DNA of 64,000 nucleotides from Arundinibacter roseus (GTDB taxonomy: Bacteria; Bacteroidota; Bacteroidia; Cytophagales; Spirosomataceae). Location: assembly GCF_004348825.1 (NCBI RefSeq), contig NZ_SMJU01000009.1:186001-250000 (forward strand). Direction: 5' to 3'. The notes below the pieces were generated by a model. That model was given only the letters and a program-made list of their open reading frames with translations, did no database searches and was not told the DNA's origin. Both the position numbers and the translations under genes were made by a program. Position 1 is the first letter of the stretch, and each line of letters begins with the position of its first letter. Below, in pieces: positions 1 to 8,301 of this stretch.

Positions 1-50
1 ACTTACCTGACGTGAAGGTTTGATTTTCAATAATGATCCCTCATCCTAAC

Positions 51-3000
51 TTACCGATTCAAAACCACCTTACTGACTTTACTAAATGTACCGGCCCGAA
101 CTTTGACGAGATACGTACCGGAGGCCAATCCTTTAACATCCAGTGGAATGTTACTTCTCTGGGCAGTGGAGGCGATGTACTGTACCCGTAGTTGTTGCCC
201 TGACAAACTCAGAATTTCGATGGCAACGGGGCCGCTCAGGTCTTTCAGAGATACATACACCTCGGCCTGTGTAGGATTTGGAAATACGTTTACGGTCGCA
301 AGGCCCGGAAGTTCGTCAAGCGATGTAATCGTAAACACATACGCCACAGACATCGGGCTTTGGCAGCCATTTTCGGTAACCTGCACCGTGTAGCTGCCCG
401 ACTCCGCAGGATCATACTCATTGCCCGTAGCTCCCGAAATAGCATTCGTATTCAAAAACCACTGATTGCCCCGTTCTGCGCTTGACACCAGCGTAATGCT
501 GTTGCCTGCCGTAATGACCGGCTGAGCAGGACGTGAAGTAACCTCTATGGGTAGCGGCTCAGAAATAGTTTTACAGCCTTTGGAATCTACTGTTTCGAGT
601 GAATAGTTGCCCCCTTGATTGGCCGCAAAGGTATCTGTGGTTGCGCCGGAAATAGCAGTTCCGTCCCGAAACCACTGATAGTTGGTGATGGAAGCGCTGC
701 TTGTACTTTGAACTTTCAGGTCAACAGTCTGCCCTTCACAGATTGTCGTTGACCCTTCTGCCAACAGGTTGATTTTGTATGCCGGTAAAATGACCACAGT
801 ATCCGAAAAAGAAGTGCAGCCTGCCTGTGTTGTTGCTTTTACCTGATACGTTCCACTTTCAGCAGTTACTACATTGGCCGCATTTGCATTTCCGATGGAT
901 ACACCATTTCTAAACCATTCATAGCTAACATTCGGCACATTGCTCTGAACGCTGATTTCCAAGCTCTTTCCTTCACACAACGTGTTATCCTTTGGCGGAA
1001 CCAAGCTCAGAATCGGACGTGGACTAGCGGTGACGGTAATTGAATTTGACTGATTTTCGCATCCCTCTGCATTCCTGACCACTACTGAGTACGTTCCACT
1101 TTGGGTAGCTGCAAACTGAATACCGGTAGCAACCGGAGCATTGTTTCTAAACCATTGATACGTGTAGCCGTTTCCTCTCGGAGCAAATAGCATCAGTGAC
1201 AATCCTTCGCAAATGATGGTGGGGCCGTCGGCTGTAATTGTTGCCTGTGGCTTTGGATTAACTTTAATCACGACCGGGTCAGAAATGGAGCGGCACTCAT
1301 TCACGGTAAGTTTCAGAACCGTGCCTTTTTCCCCTACGATCCAGCCTGTATTTGCGTCTGTAAATGAAACATCATTGAGCGTATTTCGAGTATCCGTAGT
1401 TTGTCGAATCCAACTGCTGCCGCCATCATTCGTTTTCAAAATAAGGCCTTCAACGCCTACGATGTACCCAACTTGCTCAGACAGAAAGTAAATTCCATTC
1501 AGTGAAGTAGAAACCCCGGAAGTTTGTTGCGTCCAGGATTGCCCTCCATTTTGTGTTTTCAGGATCACACCATCGTTGGAAATTACCCATCCGATTCTAT
1601 CATTTACAAAAAAGCAACGTTGAAGACTCTTCCCTGCCCGGACCAGCTGCACGGACCAACTGTTGCCGCCATCGATAGTTTTGATGAGTTTTCCGTTGCT
1701 CGTAGTAATAAAACCTACATTGTCGTTGATAAATTGGAGATCGAGCATGCCGGTGTTATTATCAGGAGTATCTATATAAGATATAGGTACGGGCGTACGG
1801 GATGCTCCTGAAAATCGGTAGAGGGATGCTCCTCCAAATGCAGGATCACGAGAAATATAAAATCCAGAATTGACTGTCTGAAAATAGGCTTTATCAATAA
1901 CAAAAGTTGGTGGTTGTGTATTACCAAAAAGGGTCTGCCAGGTTTCTCCACCATTGGTTGTCGTGGCCAAAACCCCAAAACCTACGCGCCACCCAAATTG
2001 ATTATTCTTAAACTTGATCTGACGAACCGTATACCCATTACTGATCAGAAAATTACCGCCGGGAATATTTACCTGCGTTTCGTTTTTGACCCAAGGCATT
2101 CCTGCTTCCATCGTCAAAGTTACGGCCTTGGAGTCGGGATGAACCCCGCTTTCGGTTCTCCGGGGAGTTCCTCCGGCAGCAAATACCCTTTGGGGAGTTC
2201 CTCCAACTGTATGCAGGGGCAGAAAGGTTCGCTCGGGGAAAGGAGTTGAAATACTATCTGAATCGGCTACCCGAAGCATCAATCCGCCGGAACCTACCAC
2301 ATACCCCTGAGAAGAAGAACTGAACGCAATGGATCTGGGGTAGCCATTCGAAACATTTTCATAAATTAAAAGCCAGGTTTGTCCTCCATCTTTGGTTTGG
2401 AAAATACCGCCGCCGCTCACCCCATATTGGGCAAATACTCGCTTATAAAGCTGCCCAACGGCATAACCTGTTTGAGAATCGGTAAAGAAAAGGTCCGATA
2501 CATTAAAAGTGGAAAGTGCTGGAAAAGTAGCGGGTATGCGTATGCTATGCTTAGACCAAGTTTGCCCTCCGTCCAGAGTTCTTGCTACTTGAGTAGGAAA
2601 ATTGGTAACCTGCGAGCACGTGATAAACTCAACCCAGCAAGTAGCCGTATTTAAGGCAAAGATCCTTTGAACGCCCTGAGTGCAACTACTTTCAGCTGTA
2701 TAGTTTAGTTGCCAGGAGGTTCCACCGTTGTCGGTTTTGTATAGCTGATTTCCGAGCGCAATCCAGCCAACGTTGGCATTAACGAAGGTGAAATTGGTAA
2801 GATTAGGGTCAGGCAAAATAAGTTCGGACCAGGCTATTCCCCCATTTATGGTTTTGAACAGTCGCCGATCTGCCAATACAAACCCGGTATTCTCGTTCAA
2901 AAATTTGATTTCCTGAATCGTACCCGACACCGGGATATTTACTTTGGCCCAGGTAGTACCTCCATTGGTTGACTTCAACAATAAACCACTTGCCCCGCCA

Positions 3001-3473
3001 ATCCAACCAATCTGCGTATTCACGAAGCTAAGGGCAGTAAGATGGTCCTGCCGATTGGTCCTGATAGTATCCCAGGACAAACCATCCGTTGTTTTCAGCA
3101 GCAAACCGTAGTTTCCTACAATCCAGCCTGTATTTCCAAGAAACTGAATATCGTTGAGGTCGCTGTCGGGGCCGCCAGCCATTCCCCACGTCCAGGCTTC
3201 TTCTTTGCGAACGGTTTCAAGGCGATACGTTCCTGATTTGTTTACGACAAGTGTATTGGTATTGGCACCGGCAATGAAGGATGTATCCTGAATCCAGCGG
3301 TAGGTTGTGTTGGGAGTGGGCTCGACCCGCAGTTGCGTCGTGTCGTCTTCACAAAAAGAGTTCTTGCCAACTTCTACGCTGGGCTTACAATTTGGATCTA
3401 CCTGTGCAAAAGATGGAAGCGTAACCACCGCAAAAAGAGAAATGGTTAAAAGAGTGTGTAGATATACTTTCAT
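51..3473 (-). CDS. Secreted YCF48/HCF136-like beta-propeller protein with Ig-like repeats and T9SS sorting domain
   Basis: An 1140-residue protein predicted to be exported and then secreted or surface-attached by the type IX system. Residues 1-23 are a signal peptide ending in SFAQ. From about residue 90 to 740 there are many repeats of the form GWIVG..G.LLKTxDGGxSW, typical of YCF48/HCF136 (photosynthesis stability factor-like, BNR-like) propellers. Residues about 745-1010 hold three or more Ig-like/PKD-like repeats, each with a C-x-G-x-S/T and a Y.WFR(N/D)G motif. The last ~80 residues (VFPNPT..., ending VSKVVLNR) are a type A T9SS C-terminal domain. In non-photosynthetic bacteria these propellers are usually of unknown ligand, so no enzymatic role is claimed. 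It lies 46 bp downstream of the glycosyltransferase on the same strand, with its own -7-like box in that gap. Confidence 0.9.
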   Translation of the reverse strand: MKVYLHTLLTISLFAVVTLPSFAQVDPNCKPSVEVGKNSFCEDDTTQLRVEPTPNTTYRWIQDTSFIAGANTNTLVVNKSGTYRLETVRKEEAWTWGMAGGPDSDLNDIQFLGNTGWIVGNYGLLLKTTDGLSWDTIRTNRQDHLTALSFVNTQIGWIGGASGLLLKSTNGGTTWAKVNIPVSGTIQEIKFLNENTGFVLADRRLFKTINGGIAWSELILPDPNLTNFTFVNANVGWIALGNQLYKTDNGGTSWQLNYTAESSCTQGVQRIFALNTATCWVEFITCSQVTNFPTQVARTLDGGQTWSKHSIRIPATFPALSTFNVSDLFFTDSQTGYAVGQLYKRVFAQYGVSGGGIFQTKDGGQTWLLIYENVSNGYPRSIAFSSSSQGYVVGSGGLMLRVADSDSISTPFPERTFLPLHTVGGTPQRVFAAGGTPRRTESGVHPDSKAVTLTMEAGMPWVKNETQVNIPGGNFLISNGYTVRQIKFKNNQFGWRVGFGVLATTTNGGETWQTLFGNTQPPTFVIDKAYFQTVNSGFYISRDPAFGGASLYRFSGASRTPVPISYIDTPDNNTGMLDLQFINDNVGFITTSNGKLIKTIDGGNSWSVQLVRAGKSLQRCFFVNDRIGWVISNDGVILKTQNGGQSWTQQTSGVSTSLNGIYFLSEQVGYIVGVEGLILKTNDGGSSWIRQTTDTRNTLNDVSFTDANTGWIVGEKGTVLKLTVNECRSISDPVVIKVNPKPQATITADGPTIICEGLSLMLFAPRGNGYTYQWFRNNAPVATGIQFAATQSGTYSVVVRNAEGCENQSNSITVTASPRPILSLVPPKDNTLCEGKSLEISVQSNVPNVSYEWFRNGVSIGNANAANVVTAESGTYQVKATTQAGCTSFSDTVVILPAYKINLLAEGSTTICEGQTVDLKVQSTSSASITNYQWFRDGTAISGATTDTFAANQGGNYSLETVDSKGCKTISEPLPIEVTSRPAQPVITAGNSITLVSSAERGNQWFLNTNAISGATGNEYDPAESGSYTVQVTENGCQSPMSVAYVFTITSLDELPGLATVNVFPNPTQAEVYVSLKDLSGPVAIEILSLSGQQLRVQYIASTAQRSNIPLDVKGLASGTYLVKVRAGTFSKVSKVVLNR

Positions 3474-3502
3474 ACAATGTTTATTAATGTAATTACTGGA
3501 TA

Positions 3503-3510
3503 CTAAACTA
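3503..3510 (-). promoter_or_regulatory. -7-like box TAGTTTAG upstream of the T9SS protein gene
   Basis: On the minus strand the octamer TAGTTTAG lies 30 bp before the start codon at 3473. It matches the Bacteroidota -7 consensus TAnnTTTG except at one position. About 20 nt further upstream is TTA, close to the expected TTG. The same octamer precedes the AGCS and APC transporter genes. Confidence 0.4.
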
Positions 3511-3519
3511 CGAAAAGAA

Positions 3520-4212
3520 TTATCTATACTTAAAAATCCAGCTTAAAATTTTGTAGCCGGCGAGCACGGTTCCCTTCACAGTGCCGGACACCTTAGAGTG
3601 GCCAATGCGGCGGCGATAGGTAACGGGCACTTCGCCTACGGCAAATCCCATTTTAGCGGCTTTGAGTTGCATTTCGACAGTCCAGCCGTAGGTCGTGTCC
3701 TGCATGTTCATGGCCAGAAGTTTGTCAAAACGAATCGCCCGAAAGGGGCCCAAATCGGTATAGGTTACGCCATAAAACCGGCGAATCAGATTGGTAGCCA
3801 GCCAATTGCCAAACACCTGCTGAGGAGTCATGGAGCCGGGCTCCCGCTTGCCTAAGGCCCGTGAGCCAATCACCATATCGAGGTTATGATCCAGCAGATG
3901 CTGCACAAGCTGCGGGAGTTCTTCGGGATAATCGGAGTAGTCTGCATCAATAAATACCAGAATTTCTGGCGGCTGAGCCTTTTTTTTGCAATAATCAATT
4001 CCTTTGAGGCAGGCAAAACCATAGCCCTGCCGGGGCTCGTCGAGCACAGTGGCCCCGGCTTCGGTGGCCGAGCGGCGGGTTTCGTCCCGCGAGTTGTTAT
4101 TGACCACAACCACCTCCCGTACCAGTGGACGGGGCAGATCGCGCACCACATTTCCTACCGAATTCTCTTCGTTAAAAGCAGGAATAACAACATCTATCAG
4201 GATATTTTGCAA
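3520..4212 (-). CDS. Glycosyltransferase family 2 (polyprenol-phosphate sugar transferase-like)
   Basis: A 230-residue GT-A fold enzyme expected to transfer a sugar from a nucleotide donor, probably onto a lipid carrier at the cytoplasmic face of the membrane. The N-terminus (IDVVIPAFNEENSVGNV) is the standard GT2 opening. The GxGxA-type segment QGYGFACLKG follows, then FIDADYSDYPEEL around residues 85-97, which contains the metal/nucleotide-binding D-x-D-like triad. The length matches the short DPM1/DPG-synthase-like subfamily. There is no clear C-terminal membrane anchor, only a hydrophobic tail (LAGYKILSWIFKYR). Donor and acceptor cannot be read from sequence. The nearest downstream gene on this strand is the T9SS protein. 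Confidence 0.85.
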   Translation of the reverse strand: MQNILIDVVIPAFNEENSVGNVVRDLPRPLVREVVVVNNNSRDETRRSATEAGATVLDEPRQGYGFACLKGIDYCKKKAQPPEILVFIDADYSDYPEELPQLVQHLLDHNLDMVIGSRALGKREPGSMTPQQVFGNWLATNLIRRFYGVTYTDLGPFRAIRFDKLLAMNMQDTTYGWTVEMQLKAAKMGFAVGEVPVTYRRRIGHSKVSGTVKGTVLAGYKILSWIFKYR

Positions 4213-4326
4213 GTCTGAAAAGGGTTTAAGTCGTGAAAATAATTATATTTAGTCCCCGCAAAAGTAGGGAATCAGGGGCTGAGTTTTTTCATTCATCCCT
4301 GCCAAAACCTCCAAAAACAGCTGCTT

Positions 4327-5133
4327 ATGAAAATATCATTTATCGGCGCCGGCAACGTAGCCTGGCATTTGGCTCAGGCTTTTGAAACAGCCGGACACAT
4401 TATTTGTGAAATTTACAGCCGTGATACGCAAAAGGCCCGGCAGTTGGTTTCTGAACTTTACGACGCCCGGATTCAGCCGGACCTCAATTTTGCGGAAAGC
4501 GAAGCAGATATGCTGATAGTGGCGGCCTCCGACGATGCCCTCGAAAGCATCATGCAGCGGGTGGTTCTTCCCAAAGATGCCATGCTCATCAATACCTCCG
4601 GCAGCCGGTCGTTGGCTGAGCTTCAACATTTGGTCGAAATTTATAGCGATGTTCCCGTTCGTACCGGAGTACTTTACCCGTTAATGACCTTTACGCGGGA
4701 AGTTCCGCTGGATTATTCCCAAATCCCTTTTTTTGTGGAAGCAATTGACGACGAAACGGAGGATATTCTTCTGAAACTTGCCCGCAGTGTAAGTCTGCAG
4801 GTACAGCGAGGCGACTCCGAAGAACGTCGAAATCTGCACGTAGCGGCTGTTTTTGCCTGTAATTTCACCAATCATCTTTTGTCAATTGCCCACGATTTGC
4901 TCGAACACGAAACACTTTCGTTTCAGCTACTCAAACCGCTCATTGAGCAAACGATGCAAAAAGCGCTGCTCACTGACGACCCCGCCACTGTTCAGACCGG
5001 GCCTGCCCGGCGCTTCGATTGGGACATTACGAGCCATCATCTCGATTATTTGCAGGAGTTAAAGCCCGAGTGGGCCTCCATTTATCGACTCCTGACGGAG
5101 GATATCCGGGAGCGTCATTTTGAACCTAACTGA
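4327..5133 (+). CDS. Rossmann-like / DUF2520 dehydrogenase-like protein
   Basis: 268 residues. The N-terminus has a glycine-rich dinucleotide-binding loop (IGAGNVAWHLA, residues 6-16), as in F420- or NADP-dependent oxidoreductases and pyrroline-5-carboxylate reductase-like proteins. The C-terminal half, containing HVAAVFACNFTNHLL near residue 170 and the helical region after it, matches the DUF2520 architecture that accompanies this Rossmann domain in bacteria. The family's substrate is not established. Transcription is divergent from the GT2 gene. The 3' end overlaps the convergent epimerase gene by 8 bp. Confidence 0.85.
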   Translation: MKISFIGAGNVAWHLAQAFETAGHIICEIYSRDTQKARQLVSELYDARIQPDLNFAESEADMLIVAASDDALESIMQRVVLPKDAMLINTSGSRSLAELQHLVEIYSDVPVRTGVLYPLMTFTREVPLDYSQIPFFVEAIDDETEDILLKLARSVSLQVQRGDSEERRNLHVAAVFACNFTNHLLSIAHDLLEHETLSFQLLKPLIEQTMQKALLTDDPATVQTGPARRFDWDITSHHLDYLQELKPEWASIYRLLTEDIRERHFEPN

Positions 5134-6340
5134 GCGGAGAGCGTTTTTGTGATCGTTGCTTTTTGTCCGTTGCGGGTGATATTTCGGCAGCAAGTGACAG
5201 CAATTTGAGCGTATTGACCAGATTTCGCACGGTACTTTCGCAGGATTTTTCGGCAGTAATTTTGTGGCGATACACCGGACTATTCTCCCGGCTTAGTTCT
5301 CCAAACCACTCGCCGTGCACAGGGTCAGGAAAATGAGTAAGCAGATATTCGCTCGTTTTTTCAAACGTATCCAGAAACACCGGACGTGCCGAAAGCAGGT
5401 GCGCTTTCAGGAACGTTTGCAGTGCTTCCAGATGCACCCAGGCCAATTTATGGTTCCAGCGGGCGTCGAGCGGGGGAAGACTTTTTACATCCATGAGCCA
5501 ATAAAAACCACCATTTGTTTCGTCCCAGGCTGCTTTTGCAGTTAATTCGGTCAGGTCAAGCATCTGATTCAGCAGGCGGCGGTTTCGGGTACGGTCGGCA
5601 AATTCGAGGGCTATTCCAGCCATTTCGAATACCCGCCCCGGTACCAGCAGGCGTCCTTGCGGACAATCACAAAAATGCCCTTCCGGGGTTACATTTTCCA
5701 GTAAGATTTCGGTACGTTTATCATAAAAATCATTAGCCAGTTCCTGCAAAAAGCTGTCGAGCGTACGTTTGTACCATTTTCGGTCGGTAAAGCTTTCGGC
5801 TTCCAGCAGAATATGCCCGATCAGCACAAATTCGTCCAGCGATTTAAAAACCCTGCCTGAGGTTTCCAACTGTCGTTTTAACTGCGCATCCCGCTTTTTC
5901 AGCGTTTGAATTAACGTCTTCTGCGCCTGAGTCACATACTCACTTTCGCCTGTCGCTTTAAAAAGTTGGGCCAAAGCCAGCACAACCCACAAAGCCGGAC
6001 TGAAATCGACGGCATCACTGACGGACGTACCACGGCGGTCGAGTTCGGCGTACCAGTTTCCTTTGGCATCCCGGCCATTTTCCATCAAAAACTTCACTAC
6101 ATCTTTGGCCATTAATAGCCAGGTGTCGTTGGGTGTCAGAGAATTATACGCATACGCAAACGCCCGGGCAGCGAGGGCCTGCGTTACTACGGGCTTATCC
6201 GTCGAAATCACCTCACCATTTTCATCAACTGCCTCAAAAACACCACCATACAGCGAATCAAAGGCAAACTTTTGCCAAAAAGGGAGCACATTTTCCATGA
6301 GCTCCCGACGGTAGTTTTCTGTTAACCCTGGAATATCCAT
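5126..6340 (-). CDS. AGE-family (N-acylglucosamine/cellobiose 2-epimerase-like) epimerase
   Basis: A 404-residue (alpha/alpha)6-barrel-type protein. The opening ENVLPFWQKFAFDSLYGGVFEAVDENG is characteristic of the AGE superfamily, as are the internal segments around AKGNWYAELDRRG, LLEAESF and RWNHKLAWVHLEAL. Family members epimerise or isomerise free or acylated sugars such as GlcNAc/ManNAc, cellobiose or mannose. The C-terminal catalytic-His region usually seen as a K-x-pYH-like motif is poorly matched here (KSCESTVRNLVNTLKLL), so the substrate is uncertain and activity is not assured. There is no signal peptide, so it is cytoplasmic. The gene converges with the DUF2520 gene with a short overlap. 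Confidence 0.8.
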   Translation of the reverse strand: MDIPGLTENYRRELMENVLPFWQKFAFDSLYGGVFEAVDENGEVISTDKPVVTQALAARAFAYAYNSLTPNDTWLLMAKDVVKFLMENGRDAKGNWYAELDRRGTSVSDAVDFSPALWVVLALAQLFKATGESEYVTQAQKTLIQTLKKRDAQLKRQLETSGRVFKSLDEFVLIGHILLEAESFTDRKWYKRTLDSFLQELANDFYDKRTEILLENVTPEGHFCDCPQGRLLVPGRVFEMAGIALEFADRTRNRRLLNQMLDLTELTAKAAWDETNGGFYWLMDVKSLPPLDARWNHKLAWVHLEALQTFLKAHLLSARPVFLDTFEKTSEYLLTHFPDPVHGEWFGELSRENSPVYRHKITAEKSCESTVRNLVNTLKLLSLAAEISPATDKKQRSQKRSPLS

Positions 6341-6401
6341 GCGTATACAATTCTCAACCGGAGAAAGGATTTTAAAGTAGAGGAAAAATCAAAAATAAAG
6401 C

Positions 6402-6409
6402 TAATTTCG
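6402..6409 (+). promoter_or_regulatory. Possible -7 box TAATTTCG before the KdsC-like gene
   Basis: The octamer TAATTTCG matches TAnnTTTG at all but one position. It sits 23 bp before the ATG at 6433 and overlaps the alternative GTG at 6409. If it is used, translation must begin at 6433. I find no clear TTG at the -33 position, so support is modest. Confidence 0.3.
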
Positions 6410-6432
6410 TGTTGAACCGAATTCTTAAATCC

Positions 6433-6972
6433 ATGAGCACTTCTTTACCTGAGCGTTTTCAGCGTATCACGACTTTTATATTTGACGTCGACGGCGTCAT
6501 GACCGACGGCAGTGTGCTGGCGCTCGAAAGTGGCGAACAACCCCGAACCTTTCACGTTCGGGATGGCTACGGCATCAACCGGGCGCTACGGCTGGGCTAT
6601 CGGGTGGCTATTATTTCTGCTCAAAATCAACTGGGAGTGCGCAAAAGGCTGGAATACCTGGGTGTAAAAGATATTTTTATTGGGGCTTCGCCTGATGGCA
6701 AGTTGCCGATTTATGAAAAATATATTCGGGAAAATAATCTGAGCGAAGACGAAATTGTTTTCATGGGCGACGACCTGCCCGACTTTGAAGTCATGATGCG
6801 GGAGGAACTGCTCGGCGCGTGCCCGGCCGATTCGGCAGAGGAAATCCTGGCAATTGCAGATTATATCTCTCCAAAAGACGGCGGACACGGTGCCGTCCGT
6901 GACCTCATTGAACAAGTCATGAAAGCACAAGGCACGTGGATGTCGTGGGTGAAGAAAGAAAGTATTGAGTGA
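6433..6972 (+). CDS. kdsC: KdsC-like HAD phosphatase (3-deoxy-manno-octulosonate 8-phosphate phosphatase family)
   Basis: About 179 residues from ATG 6433. A longer frame opens at GTG 6409, but the added eight residues precede the usual family start and overlap a possible promoter box. HAD motif I is FIFDVDGVMTDG, with nucleophile Asp near residue 18. Motif II is IISAQNQ. The conserved Lys (DGKLPIYEKYI) and motif IV FMGDDLPDFEVM follow. C0-type HADs of this size without a cap hydrolyse KDO-8-phosphate or related nonulosonate-9-phosphates, feeding lipopolysaccharide inner core synthesis in the cytoplasm. The symbol is by family similarity. No other KDO gene is adjacent. Confidence 0.8.
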   Translation: MSTSLPERFQRITTFIFDVDGVMTDGSVLALESGEQPRTFHVRDGYGINRALRLGYRVAIISAQNQLGVRKRLEYLGVKDIFIGASPDGKLPIYEKYIRENNLSEDEIVFMGDDLPDFEVMMREELLGACPADSAEEILAIADYISPKDGGHGAVRDLIEQVMKAQGTWMSWVKKESIE

Positions 6973-7041
6973 AATGTTTCTTTGAAAAAACTGACTTCTA
7001 AAAATAATCTATTTCACTACTAAACCTGCATACCGTTCCCC

Positions 7042-8253
7042 ATGAAAATTCTCCATACCGCCGATTGGCATATAGGAAAACAGCTACATAAATATAGCCT
7101 GGATGCCGATCATCAGCTTTTTCTGGATTGGCTGGGCGATCTTATTGAGGAGCGGAAAATTACGTTGCTACTGGTTTCGGGAGATATTTTCGATACGGCC
7201 TTTCCTTCGTCGGCTTCGCTTTCGCTGTACTACCGATTTTTGCAGCGGCTTACCGGCTGTCACTGCAAAGTAGTCATTACGGGTGGAAATCACGATTCTC
7301 CCGGTGTGCTGAACGCCCCGCGCGACTTGCTGCGCCACCTCGATATTCGGGTGGTGGGCTGCGCAACCGAGGCCTGCGAAGATTCACTTTTGCTCTTCGA
7401 CGATCTCAACCTTGCCGTTGCAGCAGTGCCTTTTCTTCGTGATGCGGACTTGCGACGGTCTGTTTCGGGGCAAACCTACGACGACCGGGCCGAGAGCATC
7501 CGACAGGGAATACGCTCTCATTATGAGCAATTTACAAATCTTCATCAGCAACTTTACAGAGATCATACGCTCATTGGCATGGGCCATTTGTATGTCAATG
7601 GCGTGACGGTTTCGGACAGCGAGCGTGAAATTCATTCCATTGGCGGACTCGCCGCTTTTGGGTGTGAGCATTTTCCGGAGGGCTTCGACTACATGGCGCT
7701 GGGGCATATTCACAAACCGCAGAAATTGTCGGATACCGTTCGCTATTCCGGCTCGCCGATTGCACTCAGTTTCAGCGAGCGCAATGACCCAAAGTATGTC
7801 CTGGAACTAACGCTGGAAGACGGGAAAATCGCACAGGTTGAATCGTTGCCTGTGCCCACCTCACGCGAACTGCGAAGCTTTACGGGCACAATTGATGAGG
7901 TGTGGGCGACGTTGCAGGCTTTTGAATCAACTACTCGTCTGGAAACTCTGGTAGAACTTCACGTAGTAGAACCCACGTTTGACCCGCAAAAAAGTGTTCA
8001 GTTTGATATGCTTCTGCGTGAGTTTGAAAAAGCTTCCTTTAAAATCATTAAACCCCGGCTTACGTTTGAGAACCGCCTCAAAGATGCCGACGAGCTCTAC
8101 GCCGTCGGAACCGACATTGAAGATCTGAATCCGCGCGATGTATTTATGCGCAGGCTCGAATCCGAAACTCTGGATGAAGATACCCGGCAGCTTCTGCTGG
8201 AAGCCTTTGAAGAATTAGTACAGGAAGTCCATCTCGACCACCCCAATCCCTGA
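7042..8253 (+). CDS. sbcD: Exonuclease subunit SbcD (Mre11-type nuclease)
   Basis: A 403-residue calcineurin-like phosphoesterase. Metal-binding motifs appear in order: HTADWHIGK (residues ~5-13), GDIFDTAFP (~47), GGNHDSPG (~80-87), GHLY (~180) and GHIHKPQ (~221). This is the nuclease half of SbcCD. It cuts DNA hairpins and degrades double-strand ends with SbcC, helping to process palindromes and blocked ends. SbcC starts 48 bp downstream, so the two are likely one operon. The length is normal for the family. Confidence 0.96.
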   Translation: MKILHTADWHIGKQLHKYSLDADHQLFLDWLGDLIEERKITLLLVSGDIFDTAFPSSASLSLYYRFLQRLTGCHCKVVITGGNHDSPGVLNAPRDLLRHLDIRVVGCATEACEDSLLLFDDLNLAVAAVPFLRDADLRRSVSGQTYDDRAESIRQGIRSHYEQFTNLHQQLYRDHTLIGMGHLYVNGVTVSDSEREIHSIGGLAAFGCEHFPEGFDYMALGHIHKPQKLSDTVRYSGSPIALSFSERNDPKYVLELTLEDGKIAQVESLPVPTSRELRSFTGTIDEVWATLQAFESTTRLETLVELHVVEPTFDPQKSVQFDMLLREFEKASFKIIKPRLTFENRLKDADELYAVGTDIEDLNPRDVFMRRLESETLDEDTRQLLLEAFEELVQEVHLDHPNP

Positions 8254-8301
8254 GTCTGGCGCTGACTGCGCTCGCATTCGCTCCTTATTTTTTATTTATT
8301 T